64,000 nt of DNA, taken from positions 1,470,501 to 1,534,500 of the forward strand of contig NZ_CP136684.1 of the NCBI RefSeq assembly GCF_032921865.1, written 5' to 3'. A model generated the notes under the pieces. The model was not told the origin of the DNA. It made no database searches and saw only the letters and a list, made by a program, of their open reading frames with translations. Made by a program: the position numbers and the translations under genes. Positions 19,002 to 27,139 of the stretch are shown piece by piece (position 1 is the first letter of the stretch; every line of letters starts with the position of its first letter). The stretch comes from Thalassospira lucentensis. Its GTDB lineage: Bacteria > Pseudomonadota > Alphaproteobacteria > Rhodospirillales > Thalassospiraceae.

Positions 19002-19145
19002 TTTTCATTCATCAGTGTGCCCGCAAAAATTGAAAAATACGAATGAGGACTTTTCAGCGATTGATGAGAATTTTTTGCCCCAAACCACTTTCAGGCCTGC
19101 TACACAGGAACGAACCATAAAAACCTTGTCCTACGGAAATGTTCG

Positions 19146-20087
19146 ATGCGCCGCAAACTGCCCCCATTACGCGCGCTTGTCGCCTTTGAAGCCACCGCCC
19201 GCCACCAAAGTGTTAAGGCGGCAGCCGAAGAACTGCATGTCACGCAAAGTGCGATCAGTCACCAGCTTCGACAACTCGAAGAATGCCTCGGCGTTGTCCT
19301 GTTTGTCCGTAAGGGACGTGGTTTAAGTCTGACGAAATCGGCAATACAGCTACTGCCCCGCCTCACCGAGGCACTGGACGGCATTGCAGACATAACCGGG
19401 GAAGTTGGCCCGGACAAGGGAAAGGCAATCCGCATCGGTGCACTGGCAACCCCTGCCTTGACGATTTTGCTGAACGAGCTTGGCGGCCTGCAGGCCCGCA
19501 TGCCCTCCGACATCCCTGTCCAGTTTCGCAAAATCGAATTTGATGATGATCTCGATCCGCTGGAAATTGATATCGCGCTTCAGATCGCGCCAAAAGATTT
19601 GCCGGGTCTGGATGGCTGGGTCACGGAACTTCTCACACCCGAAATTTACAATGCTTTTGCCGCGCCGGAATGGCTGGAAAAGCGCGGGCTTGATCCTTGC
19701 AATATCAATGTCGGTTCACTCGGCCCACGCGATATCCTGCTGATCGACAGCGATAGCGAACAATTTTCCCAAATTGCAAACTGGTTTGATCAGGCAACTT
19801 TCTCGCTCGATGATTGCTGGACCTTCAGCCATCACATCTGGGCACTCGAAGCCGCTCGCGCTGGTCAGGGGATCGTCGCCAGCACTGATGTCGTTGCGCG
19901 CAACTTTGTTGACCGCGGCGAACTGGTACCGCTTAATTTCCCCGATTTCGTATCGCATTGGTGGTACCGGCTACTCATACGCCCGGCAAGGGAAAAGGAC
20001 CCCGCCGTAATTGCGACCGCCAACTGGATCCGCGAATTGATCAACCCGCATACGGCATCACTGTCGAGAGAAAAAAGCTTTAACTGA
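19146..20087 (+). CDS. LysR-family transcriptional regulator (GcvA-like)
   Basis: 313 residues. The winged helix-turn-helix (about 8-65) reads PPLRALVAFEATARHQSVKA and LHVTQSAISHQLRQLEECLG, close to the GcvA branch. An effector-binding domain follows (about 93-295). It likely controls the divergent EamA transporter. The start begins at the canonical MRRKLPPLRAL. Confidence 0.9.
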   Translation: MRRKLPPLRALVAFEATARHQSVKAAAEELHVTQSAISHQLRQLEECLGVVLFVRKGRGLSLTKSAIQLLPRLTEALDGIADITGEVGPDKGKAIRIGALATPALTILLNELGGLQARMPSDIPVQFRKIEFDDDLDPLEIDIALQIAPKDLPGLDGWVTELLTPEIYNAFAAPEWLEKRGLDPCNINVGSLGPRDILLIDSDSEQFSQIANWFDQATFSLDDCWTFSHHIWALEAARAGQGIVASTDVVARNFVDRGELVPLNFPDFVSHWWYRLLIRPAREKDPAVIATANWIRELINPHTASLSREKSFN

Positions 20088-20188
20088 CTTGTCCATTGTC
20101 CTGCTTGAGTAGTCACGTTAATAAGTAAGAAAATAACAGTTGGGACAAGTTGTTTTAGCAAAACAGACGTTGGGGAATTTCGGGGGAA

Positions 20189-21037
20189 ATGACTTCATTG
20201 GTGTCGGTCGTAGTAACGACCTACAATTGGCCTAACGCGTTGCGTTTGGTCCTATATTCACTTGCTGATCAATCAGATCGCAATTTTGAAATCATTATCG
20301 CAGATGACGGATCAAGCTTCGAAACACGTCAGGTTATTGAAGACTTTGCAGCTAATTGCCCTTTACCTATTAAACATTTCTGGCAAGAAGACGCAGGCTT
20401 TCGCGTTGCGCGCGCGCGCAATGGTGCGATTTCCATGTCCGAAGGTGAACTTGTCATCTTTATCGATGGCGATTGCTGTGTGATGCCCGACTTTGTCGCC
20501 CGACACCGTAATGCAGCAGAAGAAGGCTGTCTGGTCGCGGGCAAACGAGTCTTTATCAAAAAGCGACTAACCAAATACCTGATGGCCAAAAATATTGCAT
20601 TCCATAAATGGCCGCGGTCGGCTTTGTTCTTAATCGCGCTATTCGGGTTTTGTAATCGCCCGTTCCAGTTTGTAAGACTACCTCATAAAGGGCCATGGTT
20701 ATGGAAACATATGGCTTGCTGGCGCAAGGCGCAGACCTGCAATCTGGCGGTTTTCCGTAAAGATATTGAACGTGTTGGTGGCTTCGACGAGGCCTATGAA
20801 GGCCACGGCCTTGAGGATTCAGATTTTGTTCTTCGTCTACTGCGGTCCGGTCTGAAGCGTAAAAATGTAGAGTATTGTTCACCAGTTCTGCATCTTTATC
20901 ATGGTCGTAAAATTGCCTCACGGCATACGGGATCACAAAACAATAACCATCACTTCCAACAGCTTATAAACGATGAAAATCGCTATCTTCCTCGTTCCGA
21001 CACATTGCAACCCATTCCGGAATCGGCTACCGCATGA
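20189..21037 (+). CDS. Family 2 glycosyltransferase with galactosyltransferase-type C-terminus
   Basis: 282 residues. The GT-A core has VSVVVTTYNWPNALRLVLYS, IIIADDGSS and a DxD-type site in LVIFIDGDCCVMPD. The C-terminal block NLAVFRKDIERVGGFDEAYE then GHGLEDSDFVLRLL matches the Glyco_transf_7C domain with its E-D pair. Probably modifies LPS core or capsule. It is flanked by AT-rich sequence on both sides and stands alone between a LysR gene and ppa. Codon usage seems slightly richer in A/T than its neighbours. RBS GGGGGAA precedes the ATG. Confidence 0.88.
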   Translation: MTSLVSVVVTTYNWPNALRLVLYSLADQSDRNFEIIIADDGSSFETRQVIEDFAANCPLPIKHFWQEDAGFRVARARNGAISMSEGELVIFIDGDCCVMPDFVARHRNAAEEGCLVAGKRVFIKKRLTKYLMAKNIAFHKWPRSALFLIALFGFCNRPFQFVRLPHKGPWLWKHMACWRKAQTCNLAVFRKDIERVGGFDEAYEGHGLEDSDFVLRLLRSGLKRKNVEYCSPVLHLYHGRKIASRHTGSQNNNHHFQQLINDENRYLPRSDTLQPIPESATA

Positions 21038-21200
21038 ATTTCGACCAATGATGCATGTGCGAAGCCTTGGAACTGCCGAATTTTCGAGATAAAAGAGGCT
21101 GCACCATTCATCTTCGGTAATTTGGTCTTGGTACCACCGAAGGCTGCAAATTCAGTCTGTACCCTAGGGCACAGTAAAAAAGCGAAAGGGATTTTCCCAA

Positions 21201-21725
21201 ATGGATCTCAGCAAGATTGCCGTTGGCAAAGATGTTCCTTGGGACGTTAACGTCGTCATCGAAATCCCGCAGGGCGGGCCGATCAAGTACGAAGTCGACA
21301 AAGACTCCGGCGCTGTCTTCGTTGACCGTTTCCTGCATACCTCGATGTATTACCCGGTCAATTACGGTTTCATCCCGAACACTCTTGGCCTTGACGGAGA
21401 TCCGGTCGATGCCATGGTCATGTTCCGCGAGCCTGTCGTCGCCGGTTCGGTTATCCGCGCCCGTCCGATTGGCGTGCTGATGATGGAAGATGAAGCCGGT
21501 CAGGATGAAAAACTGATCTGTGTACCGCACGATAAAATCGATCCATATTACACCGATATCAAATCCCATGAAGATCTTCCGCAAATTCTGCGCGATCAGA
21601 TTCAGCACTTCTTCGAGCGTTACAAAGACCTTGAGAAAGGCAAATGGGTTAAAGTCACCGGCTGGGAAGGCGCTGAAAAAGCAGCCAAACTGATTGAAGA
21701 AGGTGTGACGCGTCTCGGCAAATAA
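21201..21725 (+). CDS. ppa: Inorganic pyrophosphatase
   Basis: 174 residues, the size of the family I enzyme. Active-site signature DGDPVDAMV and the metal-binding Asp cluster are present, with [17 protein letters not shown] and [13 protein letters not shown] upstream. It hydrolyses PPi to drive biosynthesis in the cytoplasm. A strong terminator follows directly. Confidence 0.97.
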   Translation: MDLSKIAVGKDVPWDVNVVIEIPQGGPIKYEVDKDSGAVFVDRFLHTSMYYPVNYGFIPNTLGLDGDPVDAMVMFREPVVAGSVIRARPIGVLMMEDEAGQDEKLICVPHDKIDPYYTDIKSHEDLPQILRDQIQHFFERYKDLEKGKWVKVTGWEGAEKAAKLIEEGVTRLGK

Positions 21726-21751
21726 GCCGGTTGATGTGTAATGGCTTTAAC

Positions 21752-21790
21752 CGCCCCGCCCGGTTCTTCCGGTGCGGGGCGTCCTTATTT
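21752..21790 (+). terminator. Rho-independent terminator after ppa
   Basis: GC-rich stem CGCCCCGC/GCGGGGCG with additional CGG/CCG pairs around TTCTT, followed by TCCTTATTTT. The T-tract abuts the -35 box of the next gene. Confidence 0.85.
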
Positions 21791-21817
21791 TGACACGAAA
21801 CCAAAAAAATACATAAT
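21790..21817 (+). promoter_or_regulatory. Sigma-70-type promoter for the macrodomain gene
   Basis: Perfect -35 TTGACA (21790-21795), 16-bp spacer, and -10 CATAAT (21812-21817). It lies 40 bp before the proposed start codon and right after the ppa terminator, so the macrodomain gene has its own promoter. Confidence 0.65.
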
Positions 21818-21857
21818 CTCAATTGGTGGGGGATCTATCAGGCAAAGGATTTGTTCC

Positions 21858-22424
21858 GTGTCTATGTCTTCTGACAAGCGATCATATCGAACTCCATCCG
21901 CTACGATACATATCGTCGAAGCCGATATTACCGGCCTTGAAGTCGATGCCATCGTAAATGCTGCGAACGAGGTTCTTTTGCCAGGTGGCGGTGTTTGTGG
22001 TGCCATACATCGTGCTGCCGGGCCGGAACTAACGCACGCATGTAAACCCTTGGCCCCCTGTCCAACCGGCCATGCCCGTCTGACGCCAGCATTCAACCTT
22101 CCAGCCCAATATGTGATCCACACAGTCGGGCCTGTCTGGCACGGCGGAGATCAGGGTGAGGCCGAACTTCTCGCATCCTGTTACCGGAATTCCATTCTCC
22201 TCGCCCGGCAGGACGGACTGCGATCCATTGCCTTTCCCGCCATTTCCACAGGTATTTTTGGTTACCCCGAGGACCTGGCCGCAAATATTACCGTATCAAC
22301 CTTGCGTAACCTGATTGCCGCTGAGACTGCGTTGCCACAAATTTACCTTTGTTGTTTTTCAGCATCTTCCCGCGATTTTCTCCAAAGCGCCCTGAGATCA
22401 ATACGTAATGTATCCGGGATTTAG
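21858..22424 (+). CDS. O-acetyl-ADP-ribose deacetylase-type macrodomain protein
   Basis: 188 residues from GTG 21858, preferred because AAAGGA lies 8 bp upstream; ATG 21864 is the alternative. It is a single macrodomain: IVNAAN (32-37), GGGVCGAIH (43-51) and ISTGIFGYP, matching the MacroD/YmdB type that hydrolyses O-acetyl-ADP-ribose and mono-ADP-ribose. The position usually held by the Asp of GGVDGAI is Cys47 here, so the catalytic details may differ. A gene for an L,D-transpeptidase-like protein starts 13 bp downstream. A sirtuin, which produces O-acetyl-ADP-ribose, lies 7 kb upstream. Confidence 0.9.
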   Translation: MSMSSDKRSYRTPSATIHIVEADITGLEVDAIVNAANEVLLPGGGVCGAIHRAAGPELTHACKPLAPCPTGHARLTPAFNLPAQYVIHTVGPVWHGGDQGEAELLASCYRNSILLARQDGLRSIAFPAISTGIFGYPEDLAANITVSTLRNLIAAETALPQIYLCCFSASSRDFLQSALRSIRNVSGI

Positions 22425-22436
22425 AGTTTCGAACCG

Positions 22437-22979
22437 ATGCAAAGTAACCTGCTACTCACTACCCCGTTCGAACCTGTCGAAATGATTGTCTCGACAGATG
22501 GATTGCTGCACTTTGAAGACAGGGAATTTTGCTGTGCGCTTGGGAAAAACGGCATGGTATCTTCCCATGCCAAGACTGAAGGAGACGGCAAAACTCCAGC
22601 AGGAATCTGGCGGTTGCATTATGTCATGTATCGTTCGGATCGTCGGCCCTGCCCACACACCGATCTTCCGGTAACGACGATTTCCTTTTCAGACGGCTGG
22701 TGCGATGATCCAGCCCATCCCGATTACAACCGACCTGTAAAGCTGCCGTTTGATGCCAGCCACGAAAAGCTGTTTCGTAAAGACGGGCTTTACAACATCA
22801 TTGTCGTGCTTGGACACAATGACAATCCACCTGTCCCCGGCAAGGGTTCGGCAATCTTCATGCATATTGCCCGACCGGACTACAGCGGTACCGAGGGCTG
22901 CATCGCCCTATCAGAACGCGATCTTGAGACCGTGTTGTCAATGTGCACCGCAGAAAGCTATATCCGGATCGATATGTAA
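22437..22979 (+). CDS. L,D-transpeptidase (YkuD-fold) family protein
   Basis: 180 residues. The catalytic region has H143 and C155 in HIARPDYSGTEGC, the YkuD arrangement with TEGC instead of the common SHGC/SRGC. Enzymes of this fold make 3-3 peptidoglycan crosslinks or attach lipoproteins. No signal peptide or membrane segment is seen at the N-terminus (MQSNLLLTTPFEPVEMIVS), which is odd for a periplasmic enzyme and matches the short YkuD-like proteins of unknown role. Likely co-transcribed with the macrodomain gene. Confidence 0.85.
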   Translation: MQSNLLLTTPFEPVEMIVSTDGLLHFEDREFCCALGKNGMVSSHAKTEGDGKTPAGIWRLHYVMYRSDRRPCPHTDLPVTTISFSDGWCDDPAHPDYNRPVKLPFDASHEKLFRKDGLYNIIVVLGHNDNPPVPGKGSAIFMHIARPDYSGTEGCIALSERDLETVLSMCTAESYIRIDM

Positions 22980-23048
22980 AATCATGGACTTGCCGTCACG
23001 GCAATGACAACCTAGTTTCATGCGGTAAGACATTGACCGGGACGGATC

Positions 23049-24023
23049 ATGATTGAAGACGATTATCTCTACAAAAAAGACGGCATTTCCGGCTTCGGAG
23101 CACGCATGAGAAGTGTTTTCGGATCGCGCAAGCTCTGGCTGCGTGGCCTTGCTGTTATTGTATTGGTTGCTGTCGTTTATTATCCGGTCGGCATGGCCAT
23201 CGTGCACAAGGTCGATGATAATCCTGATTTCACAGGTAACTATCAAGGTGGCAGTCATTCGGTCAGCACCGCGTCCGCCCTGATTAACCGGGAAATCAAT
23301 CAGAACCGCTGGACGGCAAACGATCCCTTCTTCCTACCAAGTGCCGCATTGGACAACATGCCGAACTTTCAGACCGGTATTGTCTATGCCCTGTCGCGCT
23401 TTGCCATTGAACTGTCCGATCAGATCGGTCGTACTCGCGGATCCAGTCAGGTCGATCCGGATCTGGATGATGCCGCTGGGCTCCTGAAATTCCGCGGCGA
23501 CAAATGGGTTTTTGATCCCAGCATATCCCTATTGCCCGGGGTTACCTCCGAACAGCAATACCGTCAGGCAATTGCCGCACTTGACCGTTACAACCAGCGC
23601 CTGGCAGACGGTCAGGCCGTTTTTGAACGCCGTGCCGACAATCTGCAGGAAACCCTGAATCGTTTTGCCAATGACCTTGGGTCCGCCTCGGCCCTGATTG
23701 ATGACAAGGTCGAAGACCCGTCATTGTTTGATCGCACGGCAGATGACGTATTCTACGCCACCAAGGGGCGTCTTTACGCTTACAGCCTGATCCTGCGTGA
23801 TCTGGGTACGGATTTCGAACAGGTCATCAATGAACGTCAGGTTGCGCCAGCTTGGGCAGAAATGATCGGATCGCTTCAGGCTGCTGCCGCACTTGATCCG
23901 ATGGTAGTCGTCAACGGTTCGGCTGATGGCATTATTTTTCCCAATCATCTGGCCGGGCTTGGCTTTTACCTGCTTCGCGCCCGCACCCAGATGCGTGAAA
24001 TCAGCTCTATCCTGCAGCGATAA
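23049..24023 (+). CDS. DUF2333 family membrane-anchored protein
   Basis: 324 residues: short cytoplasmic N-terminus, one membrane helix (about 33-53, LAVIVLVAVVYYPVGMAIVH) and a large, probably periplasmic domain starting NPDFTGNYQGGSHSVSTA. This pattern and INREINQNRWTANDPFFLP fit DUF2333, whose function is unknown. Its location between cell-wall-related genes (L,D-transpeptidase-like, Bax-like glucosaminidase) would suit an envelope role, but that is only context. Confidence 0.85.
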   Translation: MIEDDYLYKKDGISGFGARMRSVFGSRKLWLRGLAVIVLVAVVYYPVGMAIVHKVDDNPDFTGNYQGGSHSVSTASALINREINQNRWTANDPFFLPSAALDNMPNFQTGIVYALSRFAIELSDQIGRTRGSSQVDPDLDDAAGLLKFRGDKWVFDPSISLLPGVTSEQQYRQAIAALDRYNQRLADGQAVFERRADNLQETLNRFANDLGSASALIDDKVEDPSLFDRTADDVFYATKGRLYAYSLILRDLGTDFEQVINERQVAPAWAEMIGSLQAAAALDPMVVVNGSADGIIFPNHLAGLGFYLLRARTQMREISSILQR

Positions 24024-24186
24024 AACTGGCTCCCTAACATCGGGTATCAGATCACGAATACCTGAGTTGCGCGCTCAGACTTGATCTTTTCCTGTTTTTG
24101 CCCCATTTAGGGCCTAACCAGATGAAATAGGGAACGCCGTGCGGGCAGGTTTTGCCCCGGCACCCAGAGTGAGAGGACAAGCCGAC

Positions 24187-24756
24187 ATGTTCATTCAAAC
24201 CGAACCGACACCGAACCCGGCGACACTGAAATTCCTACCCGGCGAGGATGTCATGGGCCGTCAGGGCACCGCCAACTTCACGGTAACCGATGCTGATGTG
24301 AAATCACCGCTGGCCCGAAAGCTGTTTGAAGTTGAAGGCATCACCGGGGTGTTTCTGGGTGGTGATTTCATCACCATTACCAAGGATGATGCCAAGGACT
24401 GGCAGACGCTGAAGCCACAAATCCTTGGCGGTATCATGGAGCATTACACCTCGGGACAGCCAGTTCTGGATCAGAATTCCGGGGCGGCCACAGGTGCAAG
24501 CACTGCGTCCGATGGCGACGATGAACTGGTCAGTCAGATCAAGGAACTGCTTGATACCCGTGTGCGCCCGGCCGTGGCACAGGATGGTGGCGATATCGTC
24601 TTCCACAAGTTCGAAGATGGCGTTGTCTTCCTTGAAATGCATGGCGCATGTGCCGGTTGCCCCAGCAGCACCGCGACGCTGAAAATGGGTATCGAAAACA
24701 TGCTACGTTATTACGTGCCTGAAGTTCAGGCCGTTGAACCAGTCATGGCTGACTGA
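24187..24756 (+). CDS. NFU-type iron-sulfur cluster carrier protein
   Basis: 189 residues from ATG 24187, giving the family start MFIQTEPTPNPATLKFLPG. An N-terminal NFU domain (1-87) is followed by a NifU C-terminal domain (about 110-185) with the cluster-binding pair C155/C158 in CAGC. This is the mitochondrial NFU1-like architecture of alphaproteobacteria, delivering [4Fe-4S] clusters to proteins such as lipoyl synthase. A longer in-frame extension upstream is not family-like. A hairpin terminator follows. Confidence 0.94.
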   Translation: MFIQTEPTPNPATLKFLPGEDVMGRQGTANFTVTDADVKSPLARKLFEVEGITGVFLGGDFITITKDDAKDWQTLKPQILGGIMEHYTSGQPVLDQNSGAATGASTASDGDDELVSQIKELLDTRVRPAVAQDGGDIVFHKFEDGVVFLEMHGACAGCPSSTATLKMGIENMLRYYVPEVQAVEPVMAD

Positions 24757-24781
24757 TTTCCCGATTCGCAAAATTTTTTTC

Positions 24782-24820
24782 CGCCCGGCGCGCACAAAAC
24801 GCGATGCCGGGCGTTGTCAT
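24782..24820 (+). terminator. Hairpin after the NFU gene
   Basis: Perfect stem CGCCCGGC (24782-24789) / GCCGGGCG (24806-24813) with a 16-nt loop, followed by a weak TTGTCATT tract. On the opposite strand a run of A/T (AAATTTTTTT) adjoins it. Probably a terminator. Confidence 0.6.
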
Positions 24821-24950
24821 TCCGCGCCCAACGCAAACGTGGTTAAGGGAAAATTAACCTTTGTGATATTGCAGGTTGCGATTAAACCTGCGGACGGGCA
24901 TAGATAACGGCTCTTTTGAACCGACAGTTTTACTGATCTGGAGAAACATA

Positions 24951-25937
24951 ATGAATAGCGCAAAAGAAGGCAGTTACCGTAAAATTGCGCTTGCTTCAGT
25001 GTTTGGAGCAGTAGGATTACTGTATGTTGGTATTATTGGCGGATGGGATGTGACCCCTCCCCCAAAAGGAATGAGCTTTGATGAAGTGGCTGCAACCACC
25101 GTTGCGCCGGAAAAGAAAAACGTCAAATCGCTCTACCGCCGCGATCCGGAAGTGATCGCGCTTAACCAGTATTATCAAAGCATCGGTTACAGCCTGTCGG
25201 GTGTACAGGAAATTCCGCGCGTCTATATTAAACGCGTCCCGAAAGGCCTGCGAGATCTGGCATCGGTTGACGAACGCAAACAGATTTTCCTGCGTATCAT
25301 GTTGCCTCTTTCTCTGCGCGTGAACGAGGAAATCATGGCACGTCGCGAACGCCTGATGGCCATCCAGAGCAAGAAATATTCCGGTGACCCGATCAGCTCG
25401 GCTGAAAAAGAATGGGTCGACCAGATGCTCAAACGCTATCGCGTAACCGACGGTGGTGTGACTGCACTGCTTGAGCGCATCGATATCATTCCGCCATCGC
25501 TGATGCTTGCACAATCAGCGGAAGAAAGCGGCTGGGGCACCTCCCGGTTCGTGCGTAAGGGTAATGCCCTGTTCGGTCAGTGGGCCTGGGATGAAGAAGG
25601 CATCGTTCCCGAGGACCGTGCCGAAGGCAAAACCCATGTGATCAAGTCGTTCAACAGCCTGATCGATAGTGTTCGTGCCTATGCACGCAACATCAACTCG
25701 CATCCGGCATATGCCGAATTGCGGGCCGAGCGCGCCAAGCTTCGCGAAGGTGGTGAAGTGGTGCTTGGTTGGGACCTCGCGGATACCCTGACTAAATATT
25801 CCGAGCGCGGTGCAGAATATGTCGACTCGCTGCATGCGATCATGCGCGTAAACGGTCTGGAGGCATTTGACGGGATCGGATTTGCATCCGGTGACATTCC
25901 GCCACCGCCAAATCTCTTGGCTCTGCTGTCAGACTGA
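24951..25937 (+). CDS. Bax-like glucosaminidase-domain protein
   Basis: 328 residues from ATG 24951, with GGAGA 7 bp upstream. One N-terminal membrane anchor (about 10-28) is followed by a linker and a glucosaminidase/Bax domain (about 165-310) with SLMLAQSAEESGWGTSRFVR, whose Glu is the likely catalytic acid, and GNALFGQWAWDEEG. It would cleave the glycan strand of peptidoglycan in the periplasm. Bidirectional terminator downstream. Confidence 0.88.
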   Translation: MNSAKEGSYRKIALASVFGAVGLLYVGIIGGWDVTPPPKGMSFDEVAATTVAPEKKNVKSLYRRDPEVIALNQYYQSIGYSLSGVQEIPRVYIKRVPKGLRDLASVDERKQIFLRIMLPLSLRVNEEIMARRERLMAIQSKKYSGDPISSAEKEWVDQMLKRYRVTDGGVTALLERIDIIPPSLMLAQSAEESGWGTSRFVRKGNALFGQWAWDEEGIVPEDRAEGKTHVIKSFNSLIDSVRAYARNINSHPAYAELRAERAKLREGGEVVLGWDLADTLTKYSERGAEYVDSLHAIMRVNGLEAFDGIGFASGDIPPPPNLLALLSD

Positions 25938-25959
25938 TTGCACAGACCATGTATAAAAG

Positions 25960-25990
25960 AAGGGGCCGCGCATAAGCGGGTCCCTTTTTT
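25960..25990. terminator. Bidirectional terminator between convergent genes
   Basis: AAGGGGCCGC pairs with GCGGGTCCCTT with a small bulge and a GCATAA loop; T6 follows on the plus strand. It serves the Bax-like gene and, in reverse, the lipoprotein gene. Confidence 0.7.
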
Positions 25991-26013
25991 ATTTGACGAA
26001 GGATATTGCGGAT

Positions 26014-26475
26014 TTAAGGCCTGTAAATCCAGCCCTTCTCGGATTTGACCAGCCTGATTTCACTTTCAACGATACGTCGGTCACCGGCTTTGAAATAGCC
26101 TTCCTTCAGGGCCAGCATCTTGGTCTTCACGAGGTCGATCGCCTCGCTGACCGTATTGCCAACCGTATCAAGATCACCGGCCGACTTACCCTTTTCCGTC
26201 ACATCATCTGCGAAATCGGCAATCGAACGATCAAATACCAGCTCGTAACGCACCATGACGGTCGTTTCATCATTTGCTTCTTTGATGCTGTTGGTCTTGG
26301 TCACATTTTCAACGTGGCCGACTTTGGCATACGGATCATCACGAAACCGTTCGATCACTGCTGTGGTGATTTCATCCCCGGTTGGCCCTTCCGTCGTCGC
26401 ATCATCACAGGCAGACAATATCGCCAGCGACGGCAAAATCAGGAAAAATGCAAAAAAACGGCTGATGCGCTGCAT
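26014..26475 (-). CDS. Predicted lipoprotein, paralogue A
   Basis: 153 residues. A signal peptide with lipobox LSAC (Cys23) predicts a lipid-anchored envelope protein. No known domain is recognised. The mature part has VMVRYELVFDRSIADFADDV and ends SEKGWIYRP. The protein at 26579-27025 has the same layout with VSVRYELVFD and KGKWVGQP, so the two are diverged tandem duplicates. The repeated pattern (short unstructured N-terminus, alpha/beta domain ending in a W) suggests a small ligand- or partner-binding fold. Function unknown. Confidence 0.75.
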   Translation of the reverse strand: MQRISRFFAFFLILPSLAILSACDDATTEGPTGDEITTAVIERFRDDPYAKVGHVENVTKTNSIKEANDETTVMVRYELVFDRSIADFADDVTEKGKSAGDLDTVGNTVSEAIDLVKTKMLALKEGYFKAGDRRIVESEIRLVKSEKGWIYRP

Positions 26476-26578
26476 CTATAAGTTCCTTGTACCTGAATGC
26501 GGTCTATGGCGCTGACCTATTACAGTCCGATGTGGCAGAAATCGGGTCGATATGCCGGTAACGAACCAGTATCAATCG

Positions 26579-27025
26579 TCAGGGTTGCCCAACCCATTTC
26601 CCTTTTATCTTAACGAAATCGATCTCGCGGATCACGTTAAAGCGCTGACCTTTTTCAAATTCACCATAAAAACTGGTTAGCCCTGTCAATTCGACAGTTC
26701 CAATAATACCAAGATGATCCCGAAACCGTTCACGTTCACCCCCGGAAACCGAACCCGGATCGGCCAATATGCGGATGGCTCGGGAGAAATCCATGTCAAA
26801 CACAAGTTCATACCGAACCGATACCCGACTGCGATCACTGGCAATCGGTTCGATCCCCGAAATCGTGACATCTTCAAGATGCGATACTAACCCGATCAGG
26901 GTTTCTTCATGAGACTCTTTCAAGCTGGCTGTAACGATCTCCGGCAATGGCCCGGATTCATTGCAAGCAACCAGCATCAATAGAACGGCACAAAATCCGA
27001 TGCGCCATTTGTGTATAAATTCCAA
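26579..27025 (-). CDS. Predicted lipoprotein, paralogue B
   Basis: 148 residues with signal peptide and lipobox LVAC (Cys21). It shares the VRYELVFD block and the W-x-x-P C-terminus with the neighbouring lipoprotein, but overall identity looks low. The gene lies upstream of its paralogue on the same strand (103-bp gap) and downstream of maeB (114 bp). Function unknown; no known domain is claimed. Confidence 0.72.
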   Translation of the reverse strand: MEFIHKWRIGFCAVLLMLVACNESGPLPEIVTASLKESHEETLIGLVSHLEDVTISGIEPIASDRSRVSVRYELVFDMDFSRAIRILADPGSVSGGERERFRDHLGIIGTVELTGLTSFYGEFEKGQRFNVIREIDFVKIKGKWVGQP

Positions 27026-27139
27026 CGTCTCGTTCCCACGATTAACGGTTGTTTTTTGTTATATAACAGCCTCTTAAAGTAAAATGGCGGAGATTGCATC
27101 CGCAATTCCGCCATTTCAAAAATATTGTTTTGCTGAGGT

